Shown: one piece after another, positions 8,579 to 16,959 of the stretch | Position numbering within the stretch: position 1 is the first letter of the stretch | How the letters are laid out: each line of letters opens with the position of its first letter | Assembly (NCBI RefSeq): GCF_001434705.1 | Contig: NZ_AZDJ01000001.1 | Coordinates: forward strand, 62,001 to 126,000 | DNA from: Lacticaseibacillus nasuensis JCM 17158 | Lineage (GTDB): Bacteria > Bacillota > Bacilli > Lactobacillales > Lactobacillaceae | DNA length: 64,000 nt | Reading direction: 5' to 3' | Program-made: the position numbers and the translations under genes | Notes under the pieces: model-generated | The model's input: only the letters and a program-made list of their open reading frames with translations | Told to the model about the DNA's origin: nothing | Database searches by the model: none

Positions 8579-8902
8579 TCAAGCCGTCAACCGGGCCAAG
8601 TAGGTGATGGCGCCGGTTTCGGCAATGTCGAATTCATAAGTCACCGGCCGGCCCGCCTGCAGAACTGTCAAGCCGCCGTGATAGGAAGCCACCAAATGAT
8701 TAGCCACATAGCCGGCCCGCGGGGTCTGGTCGATCCAGCCCCCGGTGATCGGGCCCTTAGCGGCCAGCGCCAGTTGCGCCTTGCGGTACAGGCGGTTGGG
8801 TAATACCTGGTGCCAGTAGCGGGTGGTTAGATAAGCTGCCGCTGCAGTCGTGGCCGCTGCCAAGCCGGCAGCCAGCGTGAATAAGCGAGTCGTTGATTTC
8901 AC
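8579..8902 (-). CDS. Small membrane-anchored or secreted protein, unknown function
   Basis: No known family is recognised. The roughly 107-residue product has one N-terminal hydrophobic segment (LFTLAAGLAAATTAAAAYL) that may be an anchor or signal, then a globular part with GGWIDQTPRAGY and YHGGLTVLQAG. A GTG start at 8902 has GAAAGGA at good spacing; the ATG at 8911 overlaps that site and is the alternative. It is convergent with trmB, only 3 bp separating the stops, and has its own promoter and terminator. Confidence 0.65.
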   Translation of the reverse strand: MKSTTRLFTLAAGLAAATTAAAAYLTTRYWHQVLPNRLYRKAQLALAAKGPITGGWIDQTPRAGYVANHLVASYHGGLTVLQAGRPVTYEFDIAETGAITYLARLTA

Positions 8903-8932
8903 CAGCGTCATCCTTTCGTCGTCGATAGGTGC

Positions 8933-8961
8933 AGTATAGGTGACTAGCGGCGCTTGCACAA
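8933..8961 (-). promoter_or_regulatory. Promoter of the minus-strand membrane protein gene
   Basis: On the minus strand TTGTGC and TATACT are exactly 17 bp apart. The -35 overlaps the -35 of the divergent thioredoxin promoter. Confidence 0.7.
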
Positions 8962-8982
8962 GTGCCAGCGGCCGGCTATACT
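8954..8982 (+). promoter_or_regulatory. Promoter of the thioredoxin-ytpR operon
   Basis: TTGCAC and TATACT are exactly 17 bp apart, 33 bp before the thioredoxin start. Confidence 0.75.
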
Positions 8983-9014
8983 ATTCTTATCAAAGGTAAG
9001 TGGAGGAATGTGCC

Positions 9015-9335
9015 ATGAAGAAATTTGACACGAACGAAGAAATTGTCAAGGCCAGCCAAGCCGCTGGGAAAAAGATGTTATTTTTCAGTGCGGACTGGTG
9101 CCCAGATTGCCGCTTCATCAAGCCGGCAATGCCTGAAATCGAGGCGGAGTACCCGGATTACGACTTTATTTATGTTGATCGCGATGATAACATTGACGTG
9201 GCCCAAGACATGGGCGTCTTCGGGATTCCGAGCTTTATTGCGTTTGCCAATGGCAAGGAAACTGGGCGCTTTGTCAACAAGGACCGCAAAACTAAGCAAG
9301 AGGTTGAAAGCTTCATCAACGGCCTCCCTGCCTAA
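9015..9335 (+). CDS. Thioredoxin family protein with CPDC active site
   Basis: This is a cytoplasmic thiol-disulfide oxidoreductase of 106 residues with the thioredoxin fold. The active site reads SADWCPDCRFIKP, so the dipeptide between the cysteines is Pro-Asp rather than the Gly-Pro of classical thioredoxin; the cis-Pro loop is FGIPSF. GGAGG precedes the ATG at 9015. It resembles the YtpP family, and ytpR follows by 17 bp as in Bacillus. Confidence 0.88.
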   Translation: MKKFDTNEEIVKASQAAGKKMLFFSADWCPDCRFIKPAMPEIEAEYPDYDFIYVDRDDNIDVAQDMGVFGIPSFIAFANGKETGRFVNKDRKTKQEVESFINGLPA

Positions 9336-9352
9336 TCAATTTGGAGGAACAC

Positions 9353-9988
9353 ATGCTCATTACCAGTTATAACCGGCGCGCTTTTGGGGACACGTTGATT
9401 GCCATTCTCGGCCCGGACCAGCAGCCCCAAACCGTCTCGCAACAAGGTGACGTCGTTGGCATTTTTGCTGGGGACACCGCAATTGGCTTCAACTTTCACC
9501 ATGTCGCGCAGTGGGGCGTAACGGGCTTAACTGACGGCCAGGTGTTCCTCAGTGAGTCACAGATTGCCAGCTTAAATGCGGCGTTAGCCGCGGCCGGTTT
9601 TACCACCAAGCTGGCGGCTGACACCACGCCGAAGCTGGTCATTGGTAAGGTGCTCAAGCTGACGCCGCATCCGGACTCCGATCACCTGCAAGTCGCGCAA
9701 GTCGACCTTGGGGCTCAGCAGGTGCAAATTGTCTGCGGTGCCCCCAACGTCGCCGCCGGTCAAACGGTGGTCGCCGCGATTCCCGGCGCCATGATGCCAA
9801 ACGGGCAATTGATTTGGCCTGGCCAGTTGCGTGGCGTCGATTCTTACGGCATGTTGTGCGCGGCGCGAGAGCTGGCAATTCCCGGCGCTCCGCAGCGGCG
9901 CGGCATCTTAATTATGCCAGACGACTTACCCGCGGGCCAAGCCTTTGACCCAACGCTAGCCGAGCAAGTCGTTGCCGCCCAAAATTAA
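9353..9988 (+). CDS. ytpR: tRNA-binding domain protein YtpR
   Basis: The 211-residue protein carries a C-terminal EMAP-II/OB-fold tRNA-binding domain (about residues 90-200) with HPDSDHLQVAQVDLG, QIVCGAPNVAAGQ and GVDSYGMLCAARELAI, the pattern also found at the N-terminus of PheT. The N-terminal part is a YtpR-specific domain. The precise role is unknown. It is co-transcribed with the thioredoxin gene and ends at a terminator. Confidence 0.9.
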   Translation: MLITSYNRRAFGDTLIAILGPDQQPQTVSQQGDVVGIFAGDTAIGFNFHHVAQWGVTGLTDGQVFLSESQIASLNAALAAAGFTTKLAADTTPKLVIGKVLKLTPHPDSDHLQVAQVDLGAQQVQIVCGAPNVAAGQTVVAAIPGAMMPNGQLIWPGQLRGVDSYGMLCAARELAIPGAPQRRGILIMPDDLPAGQAFDPTLAEQVVAAQN

Positions 9989-10007
9989 TTGAATCTGTTC
10001 AAATGAA

Positions 10008-10044
10008 CCGCTTTGCGAAATTTATTTGCGAAGCGGATTTTTTT
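10008..10044 (+). terminator. Terminator after ytpR
   Basis: CCGCTTTGCGAAAT pairs with ATTTGCGAAGCGG (two wobbles) and is followed by seven T. Confidence 0.88.
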
Positions 10045-10062
10045 GACCAGAAAGCAGGCGGC

Positions 10063-11280
10063 ATGATGCAAATGACCAGTGGCTTGATCATGTTGGCGAC
10101 GCTTGGTGGGTGGTGGCCAACCGGTGGGAATGTGATTCCCGAAACCCAAGCACCGGTGGCAACGGTGTTACCCGGGGATGCGTTACAACAATCGGTGATT
10201 GGGGTAGACACGCGCAAGATTATCGGTGCGACGAAGACGTACCCTTACCGCGCGATCGTCAGAATCCGGGTGCACTTTCCCAAGTTGGCCGCCAACATCG
10301 ACGTGCAAGGCACCGGGACCTTGATTGGCAATGATACCGTCCTCACCGCGGGCCACGTGTTGTATGATCGCACCCTTGGCGGCTGGGCGACGCGAGTGCA
10401 AGTCGCCCCTGGTGCGGGCAAAACCGGTACGCCTTACGGGATTGTCAGCGGCCGACAGTGGACGGTGCCGACGCAATACAGTTCGACAGGCAAGGCGAGT
10501 GCCGATCTTGGCGTCATCAAGCTGGCGACACCCATCGGTAAAACCACGGGTTATCTGGGGTTAACCAGTGCCATGCCGGCCGGCACGCGCGTGACGCTGG
10601 CGGGGTACGCCGTGGCGGCAGGCGGCAACCTTGGCGTGGCCACCGGCAATCTGCAGACGGTGAGTGGTGGCATGGCTACCTACACGCTTGATACGTCTGC
10701 CGGTGATAGCGGCAGCGGCTTATTTTCCACCACGCATCGCATCGGCGTCGTGCACACACTGGGGAGCAGCACGATGAACGAAGGGGTGGCGTTAACGGCA
10801 GCCTGGGTGGCGTGGCTGAATCAATGGCGGGCCAAGGCGACCAGCGTTGCCGCCAATCACCTGGTGACCATCACCAAGCCGCTGACCATTTGGCAAACGG
10901 TCACGTTTCAACGCAAGGTCGCCACTGCCCGCCTTGGCACCGTGTACCGGGTGCGCCGAGAATATTTGGCGCCCAATGGGTATTATTATGACGCCTTGTA
11001 TGACGGCACCGGGAAATTGCGCGGGGTGATCAATCGCGGGGCGGTGACAACGCTGAAGGCCACACCGGTCCGGCAGTGGCAGGTGGTTCGCCGCGTCGGT
11101 TATACCCGGTGGCAAAATCTATTCTGGACCAAGCGCAAAGGCACGACGACCGCGTGGCGCGGGCGTCGGGTCTACGTGGCGACGCGGTATCGCCTCGGCA
11201 ACGGGGTCAGCTATGCATCGCTGTACACGCGGCCTGGTGGCACCTGGCTGGGCTTTGTGAATGTCAGTGCGCTGGGGTAA
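10063..11280 (+). CDS. Secreted trypsin-like (glutamyl endopeptidase type) serine protease with C-terminal wall-binding-like repeats
   Basis: The catalytic triad of a V8-like S1 protease is visible: His in LTAGHVLYD, Asp in ADLGVIKL and Ser in SAGDSGSGLFS. The last roughly 140 residues hold two SH3-like/GW-type modules (ITKPLTIWQTV..., VRRVGYTRWQNL...), which would tether the enzyme to the wall. The N-terminus has a hydrophobic stretch (SGLIMLATLGGWW) but no basic residues before it, so the signal peptide is atypical. Start at 10063 or 10066 is weakly supported (AGGCGG); an ATG at 10003 would lie in the preceding terminator. No clear promoter is seen in the short gap after that terminator. 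Confidence 0.82.
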   Translation: MMQMTSGLIMLATLGGWWPTGGNVIPETQAPVATVLPGDALQQSVIGVDTRKIIGATKTYPYRAIVRIRVHFPKLAANIDVQGTGTLIGNDTVLTAGHVLYDRTLGGWATRVQVAPGAGKTGTPYGIVSGRQWTVPTQYSSTGKASADLGVIKLATPIGKTTGYLGLTSAMPAGTRVTLAGYAVAAGGNLGVATGNLQTVSGGMATYTLDTSAGDSGSGLFSTTHRIGVVHTLGSSTMNEGVALTAAWVAWLNQWRAKATSVAANHLVTITKPLTIWQTVTFQRKVATARLGTVYRVRREYLAPNGYYYDALYDGTGKLRGVINRGAVTTLKATPVRQWQVVRRVGYTRWQNLFWTKRKGTTTAWRGRRVYVATRYRLGNGVSYASLYTRPGGTWLGFVNVSALG

Positions 11281-11311
11281 CAAATTGCCGGCGCCACGCA
11301 ATAGAGCGCTG

Positions 11312-11320
11312 TGTTAAAAT
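11312..11320 (+). promoter_or_regulatory. Extended -10 promoter of murC
   Basis: TGTTAAAAT fits TGnTATAAT with one mismatch; it gives a leader of about 80 bases before murC. Confidence 0.45.
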
Positions 11321-11407
11321 AGTAGCATTGACGAAACGTCGGGTGACCAATCCGGGTGGCTGAGCATCACCGTACCCTTGGCACCACGACAGAAGAGAAG
11401 GACCGCA

Positions 11408-12733
11408 ATGACAGAAGAAATAGATTACTTTATTGGCATCAAAGGCTCAGGGATGAGTGCGCTCGCCTTGATTTTGCACGACCTCGGTCACACCGTGTTG
11501 GGCAGTGACATTACTCAGTACACGTTTACCCAGCGCGGCTTGGCGGCGGCGGGCATCGAGATGCTGCCGTTTGCTGCGGAAAATCTAAAGCCTGGCTACA
11601 CCGTGATCGCCGGTAACAGTTTCACCGAAGAGCATCCGGAGATCAAGGCGGCAAAAGCGTTAGGCCTCAAGATTTATCGCTATCATGAATACTTAGGCCG
11701 GTTGTTGGCCAACTACACCAGCATTGGTGTCGCCGGGGCGCATGGCAAGACCAGCACCACCGGGTTGTTGGCGCACACGCTGACCGGGGTGGCGAAAACC
11801 AGCTACCTCATTGGCGATGGTACCGGCAAAGGCGTCCCGGATTCGCAGTTCTTCGTGTTTGAAGCTGATGAATACCGGCGGCATTTCCTGGCGTATCACC
11901 CGGATTACCTCATTATGACCAACATCGATTTCGATCACCCCGATTACTACACCGGCATCGAAGACGTCTATGATGCCTTCGAAACGGAGGGCAAGCAGGT
12001 CAAGAAGGCGATTTTTGCCTGGGGCGACGACCCGTGGCTGCGCAAGCTAAACGTCACCGTGCCCGTGTACTACTACGGCTTGAAGGATACGGACGATTTT
12101 CAGGCGAAAAACGTCGTGCGCACCACCACCGGTTCGAGCTTCGACGCCTTTCATGGCACCAGCCTGATTGGCCACTTCCACGTGCCGTTATTCGGCGAGC
12201 ATTCGGTGTTGAACGCCTTAGCCGTTGTGGCCGTGGCCGACACCGAGGGTCTGGACGCGGAACTCATTGCGCAGGAACTCGCCAGCTTTGGTGGGGTCAA
12301 GCGGCGCTTCTCCGAGAAAAAAGAGGCGGATGCTGTCATCATCGATGACTACGCCCATCATCCGAGTGAAATCAAGGCGACCTTGGATGCCGCTCGGCAG
12401 AAGTTCCCGGATAAACAAGTCGTCGCGGTGTTCCAGCCGCATACTTTCTCGCGGACGATTGCCTACCTCGATGACTTCGCCACAACGCTATCGGCGGCGG
12501 ATGCCGTGTACGTGACGCCAATTTTCAGCTCGGCGCGGGAACAATCTGGCTCCGTCAGCGCGGCCGACTTGGCGGCCAAGATCGATAACGGCCACGTCAT
12601 CGAATTAGCCGACATGTCGCCATTACTGGATTACCACGACGCTGTCTTTGTCTTCATGGGCGCCGGGGATATCCAAAAGTATGAGCACGTGTTTGAGGAC
12701 CTGTTGGAAGATATCAGTCCAAAGTCTAACTGA
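11408..12733 (+). CDS. murC: UDP-N-acetylmuramate--L-alanine ligase MurC
   Basis: MurC adds L-alanine to UDP-MurNAc, the first amino acid of the peptidoglycan stem peptide, using ATP in the cytoplasm. The 441-residue product has the N-terminal Rossmann-like [13 protein letters not shown], the ATP loop [10 protein letters not shown], the Mur ligase EADEYRR and [10 protein letters not shown] segments and [17 protein letters not shown] precedes the ATG. It is monocistronic, with the next promoter overlapping its stop. Confidence 0.95.
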   Translation: MTEEIDYFIGIKGSGMSALALILHDLGHTVLGSDITQYTFTQRGLAAAGIEMLPFAAENLKPGYTVIAGNSFTEEHPEIKAAKALGLKIYRYHEYLGRLLANYTSIGVAGAHGKTSTTGLLAHTLTGVAKTSYLIGDGTGKGVPDSQFFVFEADEYRRHFLAYHPDYLIMTNIDFDHPDYYTGIEDVYDAFETEGKQVKKAIFAWGDDPWLRKLNVTVPVYYYGLKDTDDFQAKNVVRTTTGSSFDAFHGTSLIGHFHVPLFGEHSVLNALAVVAVADTEGLDAELIAQELASFGGVKRRFSEKKEADAVIIDDYAHHPSEIKATLDAARQKFPDKQVVAVFQPHTFSRTIAYLDDFATTLSAADAVYVTPIFSSAREQSGSVSAADLAAKIDNGHVIELADMSPLLDYHDAVFVFMGAGDIQKYEHVFEDLLEDISPKSN

Positions 12734-12758
12734 CAATCAGGTTGCATGCTGTTATACT
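12730..12758 (+). promoter_or_regulatory. Promoter of the Bax-inhibitor-1 family gene
   Basis: CTGACA and TATACT are exactly 17 bp apart; the -35 covers the murC stop codon. Confidence 0.7.
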
Positions 12759-12792
12759 ATTCATAAATTAGTAGGTGAAAGGAGCCGATCAG

Positions 12793-13497
12793 ATGCAAGA
12801 GCGGCGAGTTGTGAACGAAGTAGGAGTGGCCAGTTGGTTCAACCGAGTCTATGCGGTTGTCGGTGGCGGGATTGCCATCACTGGGTTGATTAGCGCCCTC
12901 CTGGGGAATGTGTATCGGGAACAATATGTCAATTTTATCGGCAGTCATCAGATCATGTTTTACGTGATGACGTTCCTGCCGTTGATCTTGAGTTTCTTCA
13001 TCTACGGTAAGCGGGCGCGCGCCAATGCGGCGTATGCCAGCGTCATGTTCGTGTTGATTTCCGCGGCCTTCGGGTTCACCTACGCCAGTCTGTGGCTGAT
13101 TTATCCGGCGGCGAATATTACAGCGGCGCTGTTTACCACCGCGGTGGTGTTCATCAGCATGTCGGTGGTGGGGCGCACCACCAAGACGGATCTGTCGCGG
13201 GCTGGTGGGATTGCCTACACGGCATTGTGGGGCATCATCTTGATGAGTCTGGTGAACTTCTTCATCGGCTCGTCTGGCATGAGCTTGCTCATCTCCTACG
13301 CGGTCTTGATCGTCTTCATCATCTTGACGGCTTGGGACAATCAGTCGCTGAAGCGGATGTACATGCAGGCTAGCGGCGGTCAGCTGGATGTCAGCATGAA
13401 CTCGCTGGCCATCATGGGCGCGCTGCAACTGTATCTCGATTTTCTTAACTTGTTCCTCGCCATTCTCCAGATCTTCGGTGGCAACGACAATAACTAA
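12793..13497 (+). CDS. Bax inhibitor-1 (YccA/YbhL) family membrane protein
   Basis: The 234-residue protein has about seven closely packed hydrophobic helices with short loops and the family C-terminal segment TAWDNQSLKRMY...LYLDFLNLFLAIL. BI-1 family proteins are thought to be calcium- or pH-sensitive membrane channels; the role in lactobacilli is unknown. The ATG at 12793 is 8 bp from GAAAGGAG. It is monocistronic, bounded by its own promoter and terminator. Confidence 0.88.
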   Translation: MQERRVVNEVGVASWFNRVYAVVGGGIAITGLISALLGNVYREQYVNFIGSHQIMFYVMTFLPLILSFFIYGKRARANAAYASVMFVLISAAFGFTYASLWLIYPAANITAALFTTAVVFISMSVVGRTTKTDLSRAGGIAYTALWGIILMSLVNFFIGSSGMSLLISYAVLIVFIILTAWDNQSLKRMYMQASGGQLDVSMNSLAIMGALQLYLDFLNLFLAILQIFGGNDNN

Positions 13498-13500
13498 CGC

Positions 13501-13528
13501 AAACCCGAGGCAGGTGCCTCGGGTTTTT
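13501..13528 (+). terminator. Terminator after the BI-1 gene
   Basis: CCCGAGGCA and TGCCTCGGG form a 9-bp stem with a GG loop, followed by TTTTT. Confidence 0.92.
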
Positions 13529-13529
13529 G

Positions 13530-13615
13530 TGTGACCAATTGTGTGCCTTGTGACAATTGCGTCTCAAAGGTGTGACGGTCAGGGTTGTGCGTCAATTGCG
13601 TAACAATGTCTCAAA
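13530..13615 (+). repeat. Repeated short motifs upstream of the LysM/3D gene
   Basis: TGTGAC occurs at 13530, 13549 and 13571; AATTGTGT or AATTGCGT at 13537, 13555 and 13594; GTCTCAAA at 13561 and 13608. The rest of the 185-bp gap before the ATG holds nothing else I recognise. The repeats may be binding sites for a cell-wall regulator, but none matches a regulator site I know. Confidence 0.5.
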
Positions 13616-13718
13616 ATTTCCGGCAGTTTGTCGCCCCAGTGGTGCAGCGGTGTCATGTTCACCCCGTATAGTAAGCGGTGTTGATGAGTCCTAAGCCAAT
13701 CCATATAGGAGTGACATG

Positions 13719-14333
13719 ATGATAAAATTTAAAGCCATGACTTGGTGGTTAACCGCCACGCTGGCCGCCGCGTTCGGCGTGACCGTCGCGACGACTGCCC
13801 CGACCCACGCCGCCACAATCAGTGGCAACACCGCCACGGTGCAAAGTGGCGATACGCTGTCTGAAATCGCCCACACCACTGGCACCAGTGTTGACACGTT
13901 GGTGAGCTTGAACCACCTCGCCAATCGCGACTTGATTCTCGTTGGGCAAAAATTGACCTTGACCGGCACGACGACGGCAGCCACAGCGACGCCGTCCTCA
14001 GCGGCTAAGCCCGCGACGGCGCGCGCCACGACGCCGAGTCAACAGCCAAGTACGGGCACCGCGACGAGCCAAGGCACGTTTAAGCTGACGTTTTACGATC
14101 CTGCCGTGCTCGGCTCAAACATGGGCTACGGTGGCGTCGCGGCGAACCTTTCCGTTTTTCCTAAGGGCACCCGGTTGAAAATCGTCTTGAGCGACGGCAC
14201 CACCTGGTATCGCGTCGTCAATGACACCGGTGGTTTTGCCGCCAGCAACCCGCGGCAACTGGATGTCGCCATGCCAAGTAGCCAGATTCCGTCCGCAGGC
14301 GTCTTGTCCGCCACGGTTTCCGTTGTCAATTAA
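13719..14333 (+). CDS. Secreted LysM and 3D-domain cell-wall protein
   Basis: The product is exported by an N-terminal signal peptide ending near THAA, then has one LysM peptidoglycan-binding module (ATVQSGDTLSEIAHTTG...LILVGQKLTL, residues about 40-85), a Thr/Ala/Ser linker, and a C-terminal 3D double-psi beta-barrel domain with its Asp pattern in VVNDTGGF and QLDVAM. Such proteins act on or bind peptidoglycan in the manner of resuscitation-promoting or lytic transglycosylase-like factors. AGGAG sits 7 bp from the ATG at 13719; ATG at 13716 is adjacent. Confidence 0.88.
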   Translation: MIKFKAMTWWLTATLAAAFGVTVATTAPTHAATISGNTATVQSGDTLSEIAHTTGTSVDTLVSLNHLANRDLILVGQKLTLTGTTTAATATPSSAAKPATARATTPSQQPSTGTATSQGTFKLTFYDPAVLGSNMGYGGVAANLSVFPKGTRLKIVLSDGTTWYRVVNDTGGFAASNPRQLDVAMPSSQIPSAGVLSATVSVVN

Positions 14334-14341
14334 CACATGTT

Positions 14342-14365
14342 CCCCGCTGCGGCGGGGATTTTTTT
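14342..14365 (+). terminator. Terminator after the LysM/3D gene
   Basis: CCCCGC-TGCG-GCGGGG hairpin followed by ATTTTTTT. Confidence 0.9.
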
Positions 14366-14400
14366 GTGGCTTGCGAATTTGTTTGGTAGGAGGTGAGGAG

Positions 14401-15249
14401 TTGGACGAGCTGATGGCGTTGTTGCAAGCCGCCGCCGACCTGCACGCAAGCGATGTCTACGTGCTACCGCAAGGCGCGACGTATGACATCTGGTGGCGCA
14501 CGACGGCGGGGATGCAGCGTAACCAAACGGTCCCCGCCACGATTGCCGCGCGGTGGCTAAATTATTTGAAGTATCAAGCGGGGATGAACATCGCCGAGCA
14601 CCGCCGGGTCCAGCTCGGCGCGGTGTCCTTGCCGGGGCTGACGCCTCGGTTGCGGCTGAGCACCGTCGGTAACTTTGCCGATCAGGAAACGCTGGTGATT
14701 CGGTTGCTGTACGGTATTCCGCTGGTGAACGTCCGCACCGCCATCGTCGTGCGGCAGTTACACCACCTGCTCGCCACGCGCGGCATGTTGGCCTTGTGCG
14801 GGCCCACTGGCGCCGGCAAATCGGCGCTGTTGTATCAGGTGGCAGCCGATTTTGCCCAGACGCAAATGGTGATGACCATCGAGGACCCGGTGGAAATCAT
14901 CCACGCGGCGTTTTTGCAGTTACAGGTGAATGAAGCAGCGGGGCAAAGCTATGCGGCCTTGTTGAAGGCGGCGTTGCGGCACCGGCCGGACGTCTTGGTC
15001 ATTGGTGAAATCCGCGACCACGAAACGGCGGTGACGGCCTGTGAAGCGGCGGTTAGCGGCCACATCGTCTTGACGACGGTGCACGCCAAGGACGCCAGAA
15101 GCGTCCCTGTGCGCCTGCGTTCACTGGGCGTCGCGCAAAGTTTAATCGAGGCCGCGCTGGTGGTGAGTGGCGCTGTGCGCTTGCGTTTGTCCCCGGAGGT
15201 TTATCCAGAAGTGGAGATGGTGAAATGGCAAACCGCAAGTTCACGCTAG
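14401..15249 (+). CDS. comGA: Competence pseudopilus assembly ATPase ComGA
   Basis: ComGA is the cytoplasmic traffic ATPase that powers the DNA-uptake pseudopilus. The 282-residue product has Walker A CGPTGAGKSALL, the VMTIEDPVEI Asp box, Walker B DVLVIGEIRDHETA and the His box GHIVLTTVHAKDA. It is shorter than Bacillus ComGA (about 356). A TTG start at 14401 is chosen because AGGAGGT is 6 bp upstream; an in-frame ATG at 14413 is too far away. It begins a seven-gene overlapping operon. Confidence 0.9.
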   Translation: MDELMALLQAAADLHASDVYVLPQGATYDIWWRTTAGMQRNQTVPATIAARWLNYLKYQAGMNIAEHRRVQLGAVSLPGLTPRLRLSTVGNFADQETLVIRLLYGIPLVNVRTAIVVRQLHHLLATRGMLALCGPTGAGKSALLYQVAADFAQTQMVMTIEDPVEIIHAAFLQLQVNEAAGQSYAALLKAALRHRPDVLVIGEIRDHETAVTACEAAVSGHIVLTTVHAKDARSVPVRLRSLGVAQSLIEAALVVSGAVRLRLSPEVYPEVEMVKWQTASSR

Positions 15250-16193
15250 CTGCGCAAGTCGCGGCGCTGACGACGCTTGCCGCGTTGCTAGATGCCGGGT
15301 TTTCGCTCCGCGCCAGCGTGGCGTACCTCGGCGTGAGTCAGCCGCAATTTCAAGCGCGCTGGCGGCAGTTGGAAACGCAGTTAACCGCTGGTGGCGACTT
15401 CGCCACGGGACTCGCCGACTTAGGGTTTCACGACGCCATCGTGACGCAAACTACCTTGGCCACCGCGCACGGGCAACTCGCCTTGGCGCTGCGCCAGGCC
15501 GGCGAGTTAATCGACTTGCAAACGCGGCGGGTGGGTAGGCTGCGGCAGCTGTTGGTGTACCCGTTACTCCTGTTGGGTTTATTGGCGGGGCTGCAGGTGC
15601 TGGTCATCGGCTGGGTATTGCCCACGTTCACGGCGCAACAGCGCCAAGTACCGCTGACCCTAGTGGTGACCGGCGGGGTGGTGCTCGGCGGCGCGGTGGT
15701 GGGCTGGTGGCTGCACCACCTGAATGCCCTGCGGCGGTTTGCCATTTTGTCCCGCGTGCCTGGTATCGGGCCGCTGGTGGTATTAGATCAGCAATTTCAA
15801 TTTGTCAGCGGCGCGGCGCAGTTTCTGGCCGGGGGCCAAACCCTCACGCAATATTGCGAGCACCTGGCGCAGTTGCCGCCTGGCGTGTTGGCACAGGCCG
15901 GCCGGCGCATCGTGGCGCGCGTCGCCGCCGGAGCGGCCTTGCCGGATGCGTTAGCCGAGCGGGTGGTGTTTCCGCCGGTGGTCGCCTTGTTGCGGCTGGG
16001 GCAGCCAGAGGCGTTGGTGCAACAAGGGGTGGCGTTATTTGCCCAGCAGTTATTGGCCACGCTGGAGGCGCGAGCCAACCGACTCTTGGCGCTGGTACAG
16101 CCACTGTTGTTCGGCGTGATTGGCATTCAGATTGTTTTGGTTTATCGCGAATTATTAGTGCCCTTGTACAGCCAATTTGGAGGTGGCTTTTGA
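15225..16193 (+). CDS. comGB: Pseudopilus platform membrane protein ComGB
   Basis: This inner-membrane platform protein of the type II secretion F family has 322 residues, two F domains and about three transmembrane helices (strong ones near residues 107-130, 140-160 and 285-310). It overlaps the end of comGA by 25 bp, with GTGGAGATGG upstream of its ATG, and its stop overlaps the comGC start. Confidence 0.9.
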   Translation: MANRKFTLAAQVAALTTLAALLDAGFSLRASVAYLGVSQPQFQARWRQLETQLTAGGDFATGLADLGFHDAIVTQTTLATAHGQLALALRQAGELIDLQTRRVGRLRQLLVYPLLLLGLLAGLQVLVIGWVLPTFTAQQRQVPLTLVVTGGVVLGGAVVGWWLHHLNALRRFAILSRVPGIGPLVVLDQQFQFVSGAAQFLAGGQTLTQYCEHLAQLPPGVLAQAGRRIVARVAAGAALPDALAERVVFPPVVALLRLGQPEALVQQGVALFAQQLLATLEARANRLLALVQPLLFGVIGIQIVLVYRELLVPLYSQFGGGF

Positions 16194-16519
16194 TGAAAAA
16201 ACGACTGCGCGGCTTTACGTTGGTCGAGGTGCTCGCGGCGTTGGGCATCATCATCGTCTTGACGTTATCGCTGGTGGCGACGATTCAAGCGCAAGTCACG
16301 CGCGCTCACCGGCAACACTTAGAAGCACTTGTGGCGGTTGTGAACAGCGAAATCGTGGCGGCCTACCAAGGCCAAAACGTGGCCGCTAGTGACCTAAAAA
16401 GCGGCGAGACCATGGTGAAGGCCCAGATTATCACGAGCGCCCAATGGCAAGAACTGGCCGGGGCGGTGAAGCTTTCGCTGGATGAGCCGCCGCAGTTTAC
16501 GGTGACCGGCGAGCCATGA
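16193..16519 (+). CDS. comGC: Major pseudopilin ComGC
   Basis: ComGC is the main subunit of the competence pseudopilus. The 108-residue product has the prepilin signal MKKRLRGFTLVEVLAALG, cut after Gly7, followed by the hydrophobic assembly helix. The ATG shares a base with the TGA of comGB, and GGAGGTGG precedes it. Confidence 0.92.
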   Translation: MKKRLRGFTLVEVLAALGIIIVLTLSLVATIQAQVTRAHRQHLEALVAVVNSEIVAAYQGQNVAASDLKSGETMVKAQIITSAQWQELAGAVKLSLDEPPQFTVTGEP

Positions 16520-16959
16520 GGAAGCCCGCGTTCACGTTGATCGAGGTAACCGCGGCGTTGGCCATCTTCATCACCGTGCTATTAGTGGGCGGCTGGCTGT
16601 TGCCCCAAGCGATGCAGGCGCGGCGCGAGCAGGCTTTTTTCACCGAGTTTGAACAAACCTGGCGCACGAGCATGCGAGACGCGCGGCGGCGCCGGCAAGA
16701 CATCAGCGTGAAGATTGGGCCCGATGCGGTGACCTTTACCGTGGGCGGCCAAACCACCATTGCCATCCCAAAGGGGTTACGGGTGGTGGATGGCCTGGGC
16801 AACGCCAGTGTGCTTTCCGTGGTGAACCGCTTCAAGTCGACCACGAGTTATGGCTTTTATACCACGCCGGCGACGGTGCGCTTCTTGCGCGCCAATGGCC
16901 GCACGCAAACTTACACGATTCAGTTAGGATGGGGAGTATTATTCAGCAAAAGCAGTTAA
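16516..16959 (+). CDS. comGD: Minor pseudopilin ComGD
   Basis: The 147-residue protein begins MRKPAFTLIEVTAALAIF, a class III prepilin signal cut before Phe6, followed by the helical stem and a globular beta-rich part. It overlaps comGC by the ATGA stop-start. Confidence 0.88.
   Translation: MRKPAFTLIEVTAALAIFITVLLVGGWLLPQAMQARREQAFFTEFEQTWRTSMRDARRRRQDISVKIGPDAVTFTVGGQTTIAIPKGLRVVDGLGNASVLSVVNRFKSTTSYGFYTTPATVRFLRANGRTQTYTIQLGWGVLFSKSS

Noticed and set aside
13530-13615. WalR (YycF) binding boxes before the LysM/3D gene
   Set aside because: The repeats do not fit the TGTWAH-N5-TGTWAH consensus; the motif is left as unknown.
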